Assembly (NCBI GenBank): GCA_033398695.1
Contig: CM065815.1
Location: 10,720,501 to 10,784,500, forward strand
DNA from: Orobanche coerulescens
Taxonomy: Eukaryota > Streptophyta > Magnoliopsida > Lamiales > Orobanchaceae
Length of the DNA stretch: 64,000 nt
Reading direction: 5' to 3'
How positions within the stretch are numbered: the first letter of the stretch is position 1; each line of letters begins with the position of its first letter. Positions 1 to 11,229 of the stretch are shown in pieces. Below the pieces are notes generated by a model. It saw only the letters and a program-made list of their open reading frames with translations, did no database searches and was not told the origin of the DNA. Made by a program: the position numbers and the translations under genes.

Positions 1-880
1 ATTACGCGATGGACCTCTAGCAACTCTTCTACGGCTACACAATTCGGCCAACATCAACGCTTGGTTTTGTTCGTCATTTTCTCATATCTCTTACCTCCGT
101 CGACTGCTTCTCTACTATTGCTGATCCACTCCATCTTCTCTCCTCTCATCTCTTCTTCTGATCTTTTGTGTTCTTCTCAATTCTCTCAGTTCTTTGATTT
201 CTTCAATCACAAATCTATAATATTTAGTGATATATTTGATATTTTCTTTGATTTGAACAAATGAATTTTGTTGTTTATCTGATTTTTTACTCTGATTTAG
301 GAATTCTGTTTAGCAGCTGGACTCTACAAGTGAAGAATTCTGTTGCAGTTGGTTCAACTAGTCAATTAAATTAAAATAACTGGCAGTAGTGTATGTATGT
401 TTTCAAATTCTGTTTAGCAGCTTCTTCAATTTGTATGTTGTTGGCAGTGGTATTTGTGATCTGTTTTCTTTCGACACAACTGATTTCCTGTTGTGATGGG
501 ATGAGGTTATCATTTATGTATTGATTACTTATATACTCTGGCTTACCAAGTTGAGTTCGAGTCAAACACCTCTAAAGCTCGACTCGATAAGCTTATCGAA
601 CAAATTTTTTTGCTCAAACTCGAGCTTGATTTCTTATCGAACCAAGTCGAGTGGAGCTTATCGAGTTCGCACTCGAGCTTTTCATCGAGCATCTCGATTT
701 ATTTACAGCCCTAATTACTTATATTTATTAATTATGCAGGCTCATAATTTATTTTAATTATGGATTTGGAGAAGTATATAGACAAGTATAATATTGTTTC
801 AAGAGAACAAAACTCTATCCATATCGACTTTTAATGAGATGGTTTTTGAGTCTAAAGTTAGCTCTCTACAAGGGAAAAGA
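1..880. other. AT-rich intergenic DNA
   Basis: No coding region can be supported here. The first 250 bases are pyrimidine-rich and could be a promoter or leader of a gene outside the window, but nothing proves it. The remainder is AT-rich and contains the degenerate CGAG-rich repeat listed separately. Confidence 0.5.
552..712. repeat. degenerate TCGAG-rich dispersed repeat
   Basis: The stretch is made of alternating direct and inverted copies of tcgagct, tcgaac and ttatcgaa and ends in tttacagcccta. Such self-complementary CGAG-rich blocks ending in TTTACAGCCCTA are familiar to me as fragments of dispersed elements in plant genomes. Element borders and target duplications were not found. Confidence 0.35.
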
Positions 881-1795
881 AAAAAAGAGAGGTCGCCGTC
901 CAGGGCCCTTAATAGTTAATACACGTACTTTCGGTTAATGTCCACCCGGAAAACGAAGATGATGAGAGTAAACCCCTTGCTATTTATGGTAAGATAAACG
1001 TTCAATTTCGTGATTTTGTTTATAGAGGGATGGTTGAGCATGACATTTATAAGCGAGAGCGTAATGATATTGAAGTCCTTGGCACAGGCGCTCTTTGACA
1101 TTAACTAGTCTGGATTATTCGTGTTGGTCATACCATGCGTACATGCCACTGTATAGAAATAGAATAATTGCAGAGCTTTTTAATGGGGCTAACGGTGTTT
1201 ATATAAGAGTGTTTCTCTTTGGAGGATAACGAAATTAAAGATGAATATGAGCAACTCAATTCTATGTTTATATGTGGTGAACAAGACACCCTCACTCTAC
1301 ATTACATTGCTATTCCATTCGGCGTTTATTGCCACGTAGATGTTATGTTTTATAATAGACAAGGTTCAAGAAAAAATAAGCAAGAATTGTGGCTCGTAGA
1401 TGTTATGTTTTATAATAGACAAGGTTCAAGAAAAAATAAGCAAGAATTGTGGCTCGCTACGATAACACGTACGGGATTTATGCTTTAGAAGAGTGTACCC
1501 TTTTTGAGAAGTAGTCCGATGAGTTTGAACGGGTGGAAATTGATCACGTGAAGTCTACGCAATAGTCTAGATGTTGGGTGGTTTTACCTACGTACTCATC
1601 CATTGTTGTTACCATGGGCTTATCAGAATTTGAAACAGGGCGAAATATTGTTAATAGCACCGTGGAGTTGCTAGCTCAACTTGGGTGGATGTTTTGTGAC
1701 TCATTCGTACCGGATGATCATTATCCAAGGGTCAAGGCTGCTGCGTGTGTGTTTAGTACGCTGGAGAGCAGAGGAGAAGATGGAAGCAAATGAAA
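881..1795 (+). pseudogene. decayed protein-coding remnant, unrecognised
   Basis: Three adjoining stretches read like protein in the plus direction but are separated by stops and frame changes. They include PLAIYGKINVQFRDF near 960-1010, the 89-codon open frame 1219-1488 with DTLTLHYIAIPFG, and VVLPTYSSIVVTMG near 1580-1620. The alternation of short hydrophobic strands recalls the beta-rich domains of plant jasmonate-induced/DUF6598-type proteins, but I cannot confirm this. A 60-bp duplication inside keeps frame. No start, splice sites or poly(A) signal could be fixed. Confidence 0.35.
1335..1454. repeat. perfect 60-bp tandem duplication
   Basis: Bases 1335-1394 and 1395-1454 are identical as read by eye. 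Because 60 is a multiple of three, the duplication adds 20 residues to the remnant's frame without shifting it. Lack of differences implies a recent event. Confidence 0.95.
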
Positions 1796-1799
1796 TTAG

Positions 1800-3087
1800 G
1801 GTGGGATTGTGCACTGAAGCAAGCGGTACTTTTGGGCATGTTAAGCTATTAAACCATTTTAGGCCCAAGTAATGTGTTCATTGGCCTATAACTAATGAGG
1901 ACTTTCACAATAGGAAAATATTAATATTCAGAAATTTCTTTACATACCAGGCTAAAAAACATGTCTCCAATGTTAAGCATTAATCTTGTATGAACTAGCG
2001 TTAATTGAAATTAAACTATGATGAAGATACGCTTGGTTAATGTTACAAATAAGCTAAACCGTGAACAATTAATAACTAATAACAAGGCATTCTAAATGGA
2101 CTTTAAGATTTTTCTGCATCATATACAAAAGGGATAATTACAAAAAAAAAAAAAAAAAAAAAAAAAAAACTTGAGTTTACTGCAACTTATTGTTTTTCTA
2201 AATTCTGCCTTACATATATCATATAAAATGTAACAAAGTAAAAGTTAGTTAGTTAACACATGGGCATCAACAAACAAAAATCTATTGCTCAAGTTGTCTT
2301 AAGATAGCTAAAAATTTATTGAGCAAACAAAACTTCCTTGAGCAAAACACAGGTAGAAATTTGTAAAAATACGCAGATAAATAGACATGACAAGTTTTCT
2401 TGAAAAAAAATTAATAATGAATTGATAAGAACTGATAATTCTCATATGTTCCTTTTGGTTGTTTATATGATGGCATGCCATCATGTTCTCCAAACAGACC
2501 AATTGGAGCCATTTGGAGCCAGAATACAAACAAAGAAATTGAAAGGCAGCCAAAACGAAAAAATGGAAACTCATTTTCGTACCATTTTCTTTATAAAGAC
2601 AAGCTACAACTTAATAATTAGATTTTAACATCGTGAAGCAGAAAAAGTATAGCTTGCAATAATCCATGACCCTCATGCTTTAGTATCCTACTAATGTTTT
2701 CCTTCAGACCAAACAAAAGAAGATGATTTCTGTCTATTTTCCACACTGGAACGTGAAACCTCATGATTATAACATATGATTACATGGATGCCACTGCAAA
2801 ATCATGACGATAAATCGCCTAGGAAAAAACAGAAAATCCTGAACTTCATTTGGTCTTTCAATATTATGTGGCACTATGAACACTTTTAATGGTTAAAACA
2901 TACCAGTGAGGAGTATCATAAGCAGAACAGACAGACAAACACACTAACTATAGCCACGGGGGGATCGGGGTGGAAGAATAGGGGAGATGTAGCATATAAA
3001 ACATTAACATTATATGCTAACCATGAGTTTTTAACAAGCATTCATGTTTGTAGTTACTAAAAAGCTACTGGTTACTGCTTGTCATAC
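1800..3087. other. non-coding AT-rich stretch
   Basis: No protein or RNA gene is supported. It holds an A-tract near 2143-2169 directly behind the words gggataattacaaa, which resemble the start of the short repeat family found in the introns at 26-32 kb. It could be the 3' flank of the adenylate-kinase-like remnant on the minus strand. Confidence 0.4.
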
Positions 3088-3192
3088 CGTCCAAGGAAAG
3101 CCATCTAGAATAAATCTTGTTTCACCCTTAGCCTTGGAATCTTCAAGAATATCATCCTAGATTGATTTCCATTGGTTAACAGTCTCTGCAAG
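3088..3192 (-). pseudogene. relic exon of an adenylate kinase-like gene
   Basis: Exactly 35 codons lie between a CAG acceptor (at 3193-3195 on the plus strand) and a GTATGA donor. The reading contains AKGETRFILDGFPWT, which matches the adenylate kinase core motif (ILDGFPRT), with tryptophan replacing the conserved arginine. A TAG stop sits at codon 12. The preceding LAETVN fits the segment before that motif in plant mitochondrial adenylate kinases. Neighbouring exons were not found; the hAT transposon at 3437 lies on the upstream side of the exon and may have split the gene. Reading frame and splice borders are seen; the family is from memory of the motif. Confidence 0.55.
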
Positions 3193-3340
3193 CTGCACAA
3201 TGAAGAGAAACAAAAACAGAGATGACAAAATAGAAATAAAAATCAATGAAAGGGGTGAAGAATGATGATATGACTCTGAAATCCAAAGTGTAATCAATAA
3301 TTGCTCGAATATTCCCTCTTTATCACATCATCATAAAATT

Positions 3341-3392
3341 CGCTCAATAAATCAAGAAGTAGATAAGCATATAAGAAAGAAAGTCATTGTTG
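3341..3392 (+). repeat. duplicated flank of the hAT transposon (left copy)
   Basis: The first 22 bases recur exactly at 7940-7961, and the rest (aagaagtagata to gtcattg) recurs with few changes at 7904-7939, but in swapped order. The hAT element therefore sits in a small tandemly duplicated segment of host DNA. Confidence 0.75.
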
Positions 3393-3436
3393 CATAAGCC
3401 GATTCTGAACATCATCACACATGAAGATGTTCGATT

Positions 3437-3454
3437 CAATGTTTTAAAAAACGC
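3437..3454 (+). repeat. left TIR of hAT element
   Basis: 18 bases, perfect inverted match to 7411-7428. Confidence 0.95.
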
Positions 3455-5561
3455 GAGGCGAGTTTGAGGCGTTTTGGTTGGACGAGGCGAGACGTAAGCC
3501 TCGAAGCGCATTGAGGCGTAAGCCTCAATTAAAAAAAAATACATAAATCTTACTAAAATATCATATTATCCATGGAATTTACTAGAGAAGCAATAACAAA
3601 CTCAAATCATCACATAAAACATTATTACATCAACATAGAAATCGACGATCGGCCACACAAACATAACAGTCACCACATAAAAAAAGTCAGCAAGAAATAA
3701 CAAAATTACTACATAAATAAGATAATAATAATATTTTTATTTTGCTAGTAAATCAAGTGAATCCGTATTCAGTGGTCTAAAATACGGATCATATCCAGTG
3801 GCATCTCCATCATCATCATCATCATCATCATTGTCACTTCGAATCAAATCATTAGTAAATTGTAGATCTTCTTCTTCACCATAGTCCTCCTCATCTAACT
3901 CCTCATCAAATAATTGCAGTCCTTTTCCTTTTTCTGTGACATGAATATATGAGAAGTGTTAATATTAATAAAAAATATCTAGTGAATTACTATACGAATA
4001 GCAGTTGTTGACACTAACCTAAAGCCGCTATCTTTCTCTTTTGTCCACATACACGTCCACGACCACGTCCACAAACACGTCCACGCGTAATCTGGGAGCC
4101 GCGGCCACGCCCAAAATCACCATCTTCACTACCTTCATTACCATCCACATCATCTCCAAATTCAACATCCACTGTATCATCAAGATTGACAGTCAACCCC
4201 GATGATCCACTAAAGATCCGTTGAATCTTCGTCAACAATCCATTCATCATCGGATGGCAAATGATCAAGAAGTAGTGGGTCGTCATCCTCCTTAAGTGAC
4301 GCTTTCTTCAACCACCTTAACTTCAATCTTTTGTTGTACAATACATAAACTAACTTATTCAGCTTTATCGTAGACAAACGGTTCCGCTTCTTCGTATGTA
4401 TCTACATTTATATTTACAAAAACTAGTCATTATTATCCAATTATAAAATAATTTTGTACACCTAGACTAGTAAATTAATTTAAAATCTAAGTAAGATATC
4501 AACATATACCTGATTAAAGGTACTCCAGTTACGTTCACAAGCTGACGATGAACATGTGAGACTCAAAATTCTAACCGCAAAGCCTTGAAGTTCTGGTGTC
4601 TCGTCTCCATATTGAAGCCACCAATCAATTAAGGAATTTAGGAAAGTAAACAATAATCAGAAAAAAAATAGGGTGACATTTAATAAAGTAAAGAACTGCA
4701 AGATTAAGGGAAGTACCGGGACTGCGTTTTTTACATGTTCTTTTTGCTGCTTCGAAGCCAAATAATCCTTTTCTACGCCGAAAAGCATCCATTTGAAGAT
4801 CAATTTTTTCTTGAACTCGCGAGTCTGGATAAAGTTTTGTCATACAAGTTAAAAGGCCAACCTTTACTTCCGGATGTGTCGAAAAGTCGTCATCATACTG
4901 ATAGTAGGGATTAAGAAAGTACGCAGCCGCATGCAAGTGTCGATGCATCTGAAAGTCCCACTTGGCATCAATGATACTCCAAATCTCTTTGTAAGCTCCT
5001 TCTCCACCTCCTAAATTTTTGGCTATTTCCTCTTTTGCCTTATCCATGGCACCATATAAAAATCCCATCCCGGGCATTTTTTCTGAATCGGCCATTCTCA
5101 ATACACCAACCAGAGGCTTCGTCGATTTGATTGCATATGTCAAGCTCCCCCAGAAGTTTTTGTCCCTCACAATGATGTTCTTCACATTTTTCCCTTCTTG
5201 ATTTTTAGCCCAACTAGACCTACCCCATTCTGGAGAGGTGAACATTCGCTCTAAAGATTCCCTTGAAATAGACATACTTTCCAATGTCAAATAAGCCGTA
5301 GCAAATCTCGTGGCAATGGGCGAACAAGCTCTCTATTAGCATATTTTCGCATTAATGCCAATACCCATCCGTGATTATATATGAAATGAGACACCTAAAA
5401 ATATTTGAAAAATAGTTAAAACCTGCCCATGACAGTGTTGTACATATTTATTAAAAAGTAAAAACTATTCTAATCGAACTTACTCTGCCCATGACTTTGC
5501 GATCGAATGACGATTGAAAGTTAACATAACTGAAGTCAGCTGATATTATATGTACTTTCAA

Positions 5562-5567
<6 letters not shown>

Positions 5568-5595
<28 letters not shown>
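5568..5595. repeat. (TA)n microsatellite in hAT intron
   Basis: About 14 TA units inside the first intron of the hAT transposase gene. Confidence 0.9.
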
Positions 5596-5598
<3 letters not shown>

Positions 5599-5638
5599 TC
5601 GCTGCATCATACCCAATTTCGGACCAATTACTCACTTT

Positions 5639-5752
5639 GAAAAATAGTTAAAACCCAAAGTAAACAAGATTATTCTAACGATCATAGTTAAAAATATTTG
5701 AAAAATAGTTAAAACCCAAAGTAAACAAGATTATTCTAACGATCATAGGTAA
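5639..5752. repeat. tandem duplication of ~60 bp in hAT intron
   Basis: The stretch aaaaatagttaaaaccc to cgatcatag occurs twice (about 5641-5688 and 5701-5749) with the same words in the same order. Confidence 0.85.
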
Positions 5753-7410
5753 ACAGTAATATACTATGAAATTATACCTTCTTTGATTTTGTCAACGCAT
5801 TTTTATGTTGCGGCAAGTCTCCGATTTTCTCAAGCATCAAATCTATGCAGTGCGCGGCACATGGTGTCCACCACAAACGTGGCCTCTTCGTCATTAGTAA
5901 GTCTCCTGCTGCCTTATAATTTGATGCATTATCTGTCACCACTTGAATTACAATATCCTCTCCAACCTCCATCACAACCTCATCAAGAAGTTCACACAAC
6001 ATTTTCGCATCTTTAACTGCATCAGTCGCATCGACGGATTTCAAGAAAACACTGCCATGTGGGTTGTTAACAATAAAATTTATTAATTGTCTCCCTCTTA
6101 TATCCTTCCACCCATCCGATAAAATTGATACCCCTGTTTGAGACCACGTTTTTTTGACTTCATCGACAATAGTTTGTGTGGTCTTTACCTCTTCGTCCAG
6201 TATCCACGTGCTAAGTTCATAAGCTGTAGGTGGTTTAAAACCACGACCAAAATTCCCAAGGGAACGACACATATTAATAAACGATGGACTACTCACGACG
6301 TTAAAAGGAATGCCATTCTCAAAAAAACATCTACCGATGTCCAACTTCACTTGTTTAATAGCTTCCTTCTCATTTCCCGATTTTGCGTTACGTGCGTAAC
6401 CATCACCATCACCATCACCATCCAAATCCACAACAAACCTATCCATCGACCCCGACTCCCGTGTAACACTACCAAGATTTGAAGTTCCTAAAGATGGTTT
6501 TTGAGATTGATAGTAGGTGCCATGATCAATTATTTCTTCTCTATTTCTCTGCGTATCCATCTTAGTTTTTTCAAACTTTTGCAAATACTCTATAATTTCT
6601 TTTTTCACTTCACCCGACACTTTAACGCACGGGGCTACGCCTTTATGATTGCCCGCAAGGTGATTTTTCATTCTAATAACCCCCCCTTTAATTGGTTTTT
6701 GACAAAAGTCGCAAGTTACATACTTGTACGATTTCCCGTCCATTCCTTCGGACACTTCAGTACAATACTTCCAAGCAGGATCCTTTCGAGCAGCCATAAA
6801 GCACAAATCACTACGATTAAAAACAGCATTCAGAATAATATTTAATAAATATTGTGATAACTAAAAAAAAGATGAACAAAAAAATTTTTGACAAACTGGA
6901 CTATCCACTGTGCACGGCCAGAAATTTTCAGAGGAAAAAAAAGATAACTAAAAAAGATGAAAAAAAAAAAACTAAAAAGAAAAAAATCAGTCAGAACTGC
7001 TGTGCGCGGAAAAAAAAAAACTGAAAATAAAAAATGAGTCAAAAACTAATTTTACTGACCGTTGCTGCTTCGGAACTTCTGTGCGCGGCCGGAAATTCTC
7101 TGTGTGGTCGGAAATTCGCCGCTTTCTCTGCTGATATTCCCTGAGTAGCGGCTTCTCTGAAGGTTAGGTTAGGTTAGGCGTGAGGGTTTTTTTGGTGGGT
7201 GAGGTTTATTTTAGGCTGTTTATAAAACAGCCCGTAAAAAAAAGAAAAAAAAAAAGGAAAAGAAAAAAAAAAAAAGGCCGCGCCTCTTGCGCCTCAAACG
7301 CACGCTTCGAAGCGTGCGTTTCTTCCACCGCCTCAATCGACTGAGGCGATCGCCTCTCCAGCGGCCTGAATTACAACGCCTTGAGGCGCGCCTCGAGGCG
7401 TACGCCTCAG

Positions 7411-7428
7411 GCGTTTTTTAAAACATTG
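7411..7428 (-). repeat. right TIR of hAT element
   Basis: Perfect inverted match to 3437-3454; followed by target duplication gttcaatt. Confidence 0.95.
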
Positions 7429-7639
7429 GTTCAATTCGCCTAAATTAGGGCCGACGGAGGAGAGAAAGGGGGATGTCGGATTTTGTTTTTTTCTGGTTCG
7501 TCCGTGATGTTACTGCTTTTAAGATGGTAGTGAGATTGGCTAGGGAAAGTGTTGTTGGGGTGCGGAACTTGTACCATGACCAAAGAATTAGGAGTGGGAG
7601 TGGAATGGGATTCATAAGATTCGTGCACGAGAAGCATAT

Positions 7640-7911
7640 TAGAATTCGGTGGACCAATTGTTGGAGAGCAGCCGATCTGCAAGATTTTGGTTTCAAGGAA
7701 CACACAAATTAATATTTGCTGGATCAATTCCGGAGAGCAACAGATCTGCAAGATTCTTGTTTATTTCTGTAAGGAACACATATATATGGTAGAAATATGG
7801 TGGTCCAATTCCTCGAGAGGAGCAGATCAGCAAGCTTTTTGTTGTTCTGTGAGGAACACACACACATATTCAGTGGACCAATTCCTGGAGAGCAACATAT
7901 CAGTAAGAAGT
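7640..7911 (+). repeat. minisatellite, ~75-80 bp unit, about 3.5 copies
   Basis: Units run from about 7647, 7710, 7793 and 7868. Shared words in each are ggaccaattc, ggagagcaac, gatctgcaag and aggaacacac. Divergence between units is moderate, so it is old. A plus-strand reading is open across parts of it (WTNCWRAADLQDFGFKEHTN at the first unit), but the frame changes from unit to unit and I do not consider it coding. Confidence 0.8.
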
Positions 7912-7961
7912 AGATAAACATATAAGAAAGAGTCATTGTCGCTCAATAAATCAAGAAGTAG

Positions 7962-9170
7962 AGTGTCGTTCATAATTAAAATCAATTCTAAAATTTCTCC
8001 AAGAAAAATGTAACATCAGAACCGCTTCCGAGATAAAGGAGATCAAATGGTATAGAAAAAGCTAATAAAAGGAGAACTAACTACCTGGTAAATAAATTCA
8101 CGAGAAATAAAGACTGTGTATTTTTCGAATGAGCAGTATTTTACGATTTCTCATACCCATGACTTCGAATCTGAGCTCTGATTTTCTTCTGATGTACGAG
8201 TCTGCCGATGCTTCGTCAAATCTACTATTGACGTTGTCGTTCAACTATCCTCCGCCATATCAGTCTTCTGCTTCTTTTTCTTCCAGTACTCTATATTCTT
8301 CGCCGTCTTGCACTTTGAGAGCAGTCATAGGCCGCATCTGGGGGTATAAACCAGAAGTCAATTCTGATACAGATTATTTGAATAAAAGAACTTCCTAATT
8401 CAAAATATGATAAGAGTAGGGGGAATTCGTAACTTAGGGAGTGTATTCAATTTGGATTTTAATTGATTTTTATAGACTTTAAAATTTATGGATTTTAGAT
8501 AGAGTGCCAAACTTCATAGAGTCTATTGAATTTTAAGAAATAAATTTTTATGGATTTGTATAGATTTAAAAAGTTCATGGACTCTAGAATACACAAGTAT
8601 ATTTTAAACACATATTCATTATTATCAATAATGTAAATCTAATAAACTTATAAGTCTACAAAAATAAGACTCCTACAAGTCTAAGGGATTGTTTACTTTT
8701 TTCACATTAATCTCTGAATGGGCTAGGTGGATTAATCTGTCTGATTGGGAAAAATATCTAGTTGTTTCCTTTTTTCTTAACGAAACAAAAATGACCATTT
8801 TACCCCTTCATATGAATTAAACACTGTTTGATGAACACAAGAATCTGAAATCACAAAAATTAAAAATCTAAAATTTATAGACATCGAAATCAGAAAAACT
8901 AAAGTGGAAAAATCTGAAATCATAAATTATGGTGATTTCCCAATTATTTTTTTCAACAACAGGAATTCAGATGAACAGAAAGAAAAAACTGTGTTTCCCC
9001 AATTTAAATCAGTTTTTTTTTTTTGACGGACTAAATCAGGTTTTTAACAACCTGTATTTCCCCATGAACATAGAACAGAAAACCACGGCTTCTTGGAAGC
9101 TCCAGCTTGCCAGAAATTAAAAAAAAAAAGGGAGAAAAGGGAGAAAAGGGGCTGAGACGAACGAATATCA
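7962..9170. other. AT-rich intergenic stretch, no gene supported
   Basis: An 89-codon serine-rich open frame at 8129-8398 has no recognisable motif or splice context. The rest is AT-rich. From 8420 to 8700 there are repeated words such as tagattt, ttttatgg and aatctaa, suggesting an old short TIR element, but borders could not be fixed. Confidence 0.4.
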
Positions 9171-9216
9171 CATCAGATGAAACACTCTAATATAAATCCG
9201 AAAAGGACGAACCTGG

Positions 9217-9312
9217 TAGCGACGGCGAGCGGCGAGGCGAGCGGAGGCGCCGGGACGAGGCGAGAGGCGGCGCCGGGACGAGGCGAGCGGCGGCGAAGAT
9301 CCGGCGAGCAGA
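9217..9312. repeat. GC-rich GGCGAG repeat block
   Basis: A sharply GC-rich island in AT-rich surroundings. It is built of ggcgagcgg and two copies of a 25-bp unit containing cgccgggacgaggcgag. It may be the end of an unrecognised element or the first exon of a lost gene; short open frames on both strands show no domain. Confidence 0.6.
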
Positions 9313-9495
9313 GCGAACGGGAACTGTGTGGAACTGTGGAGGAGGGAAATAGGATTTCTGTGTGAGCGGGGCGTGGGAGCGGAGAGATGAAAGTAGGGTT
9401 AATTGAGGGTATAATTAAACCCAAGTGATTGGTACTAATAATCGATTTTAACTCCCTCATATCTTGACCCACTTTCACGTTCTATGATTGCCACC

Positions 9496-10069
9496 TATGT
9501 TGCACAGGTGCGGGGGGCGGGTGCGGGTGCGGGCAGATACGGGTGCGGGATACGGTTTTTTGAAAATGTTAGAGTGCGATACAGCAAGGATACGTCTGTT
9601 TATTTTATATTTTATTATATATAACACTTGTTAAATATAAAAAATAACAATTCAAATATCACCATAAAATCAATTCAAATATATAAAACAAGTCATACAA
9701 AAAACAATTCAAAATGGCTTTGAAAATGGAGCTTTTCTAATGTTGTCTGAATCGCTAAAGGTAAAAGTAATTACTTATTAAATGATTTACTTTTTGTATT
9801 TTAGTTTATTTGATTTACTTTTTAAAAATTATAAAAAATCTATAAAAAAAAAACATAAAAATTCGATCACAGATTCTCGGCACAGGATACGCCAGATTCA
9901 GACGCGTATCCCGTGCTGTGATACGCGAGTCCGAATTTTTTTTTTTTTTTGCACGGATTCGCCACGTGGCGAATCCCATGCGAATCCCACGCGAATCGCA
10001 CCCGCACCCGCACCCATGCAGTATCCGATACTGCATACTGCCCAATTTTGAAGAATCCGTGCATTATAG
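9496..10069. mobile_element. non-autonomous hAT element with perfect 8-bp target duplication
   Basis: It begins CTATGTTGCAC (9496-9506) and ends gtgcattatag (10059-10069), imperfect inverted repeats. Both sides are flanked by attgccac (9488-9495 and 10070-10077), a perfect 8-bp duplication. The ends are GC-rich (gggtgcgggtgcggg on the left; cgcacccgcacccgcaccc on the right), while the centre is AT-rich with no coding capacity. The CTATGTTGCAC start with GTGCGGG words is a common plant short hAT type. Confidence 0.9.
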
Positions 10070-10077
10070 ATTGCCAC

Positions 10078-10465
10078 CAAAGTAATTTGGTAATACTACT
10101 CAGACTTTTTATTCTCTCTATCTCTTTATTCATTTTCTCTCCCTAAATTACCATCTCAAGTATCCGGTAAAAATATTCAACTTTTTACCCCTTATCTCTC
10201 TAAGGAGTCATGGTAGGATCATGAAATCACTTTTTAGTAATGATGTTGTGGGTCACTCGTGCCCTACTAGGACTCATGACTAGCGATCATTATGCCGTAA
10301 CACAACACTGATGTTGTGGTGCAATCTATGTAGGTTTGATGAAACCTAGGGGACTTGTGGCAGGAGATCATGAGTCATGAACATGGTATTGGTGATATTG
10401 ATGATCCGAAAACATTGGTGTTTGATATGCGTCGGCGAGGACGTCGGGCCCTTGAGGGGGGTGGA
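10078..10465. other. probable internal remnant upstream of an LTR
   Basis: No coding potential. The last bases before 10466 (gaggggggtgga) look like a polypurine tract, so the stretch from about 10230 may be the 3' end of a retrotransposon interior. Confidence 0.4.
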
Positions 10466-10733
10466 TTGTGATATTCCACATTGGCTAGCGGAGAGGGGGT
10501 GAAGTGCCTTAATATGTGAATGCCCGCCTCCAAACAGCATGATGCCTTTTGAGAGCTCACTCACTTCTAAGAGATAAGAAATCCATAATTAAGCATGCTT
10601 GGTGCTAGAGCAAATTCCAGGATGGTTGACCTCCCGGGAAGTTGCTCGTTGTCTTCCAGAAACAAAACCGTGAAGGCCAGCTCAGGCGAGTGCGCCTAGA
10701 GCGGACGATATCATGCTACGGCAGAGCGATCTC

Positions 10734-10764
<31 letters not shown>

Positions 10765-11229
10765 CTTACTGATTTGTTGGATCGTTCATTTGTCCTGTGA
10801 AATGTAAATACGATTGTTATGCTTAGAATATATTAGGTATGTTCTTTGTACTTGCATTAGCAATTTCATTGCTACTTCATTGGGGATGGTCTGGATGGAT
10901 ATGTTTTATGTATTCACAGCATAGGTGGTTGGGAAGCAGTCACGTGATCAATATGAAGATAACGAGCTGTAGAGATGTTAATCGCTCGATAGTCTATGTA
11001 TTTTCTTTTGTTGACGAGTACTGTATTTTCCTTTTGTTGTTATATTTGAACCCTTTTAATGAGTATGATAATGTATTTCATAATATTCAAGTATAGTTGA
11101 TATTCCTTATGATGTTGGTTACTTACTGTGTTGATTGACGTTGGTGGTCAACAATTATGTTATGTCCTTGTATATCATTGGAAATGTATACAACGTTGTA
11201 ATATCCTTGATCGAGTATGGGGTGTTACA
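10466..11229 (+). mobile_element. LTR of a Gypsy-type retrotransposon
   Basis: The stretch starts TGTGATATTCCACATTGG directly behind a polypurine-like gaggggggtgga and ends ggggtgttaca, giving TG...CA borders about 764 bp apart. Words such as gagcggacgatatcatgctacgg are familiar from plant LTR elements. A TA microsatellite lies at 10738-10763. Five-base flanks (tggat and ttgtc) do not match, so this is a 3' LTR with truncated interior or an old solo LTR. Confidence 0.55.

Larger units (their letters stand above)
4014..6806 (-). pseudogene. hAT transposase (BED zinc finger, DUF659, dimerisation domain), frameshifted
   Basis: The first exon (6806-5778, probably starting at MAARKDP, 6797) encodes a BED-type finger (CDFC followed by HLAGNH), a Gly/Asp linker, and the DUF659 region with HCIDLMLEKIGDLP, ending at an AAG-GTATAA donor. 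An exon near 5400-4716 continues the catalytic domain (YFLNPYYQYD, LYPDS) but has a one-base loss near 5335 (frame changes just before ATRFATAYLTLES). The segment near 4510-4620 gives WWLQYGDETPEL and LTCSSSACERNWS, the hAT dimerisation motif. A last exon (about 4390-4014) is acidic and then Gly/Arg-rich (GRGRG). The frame also breaks near 4235. Therefore inactive as it stands. Confidence 0.85.
3437..7428 (-). mobile_element. complete hAT DNA transposon with TIRs and 8-bp target duplication
   Basis: The element begins CAATGTTTTAAAAAACGC (3437-3454) and ends with the exact reverse complement (7411-7428). It is flanked by gttcgatt (3429-3436) and gttcaatt (7429-7436), an 8-bp target duplication with one difference, as expected for hAT. 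Subterminal regions are packed with GAGGCG/CGCCTC words on both sides. Inside lies a minus-strand BED-finger and DUF659 transposase gene with frameshifts. Length is 3,992 bp. Borders are seen directly; superfamily follows from the 8-bp duplication plus the transposase. Confidence 0.93.

Noticed and set aside
9173..9478. Frames on both strands across a GC-rich island
   Set aside because: Low-complexity repeat; no domain, no splice or start context.
10466..11229. Solo LTR with target duplication
   Set aside because: The five-base flanks do not match, and a polypurine-like tract on the left suggests an attached interior instead.
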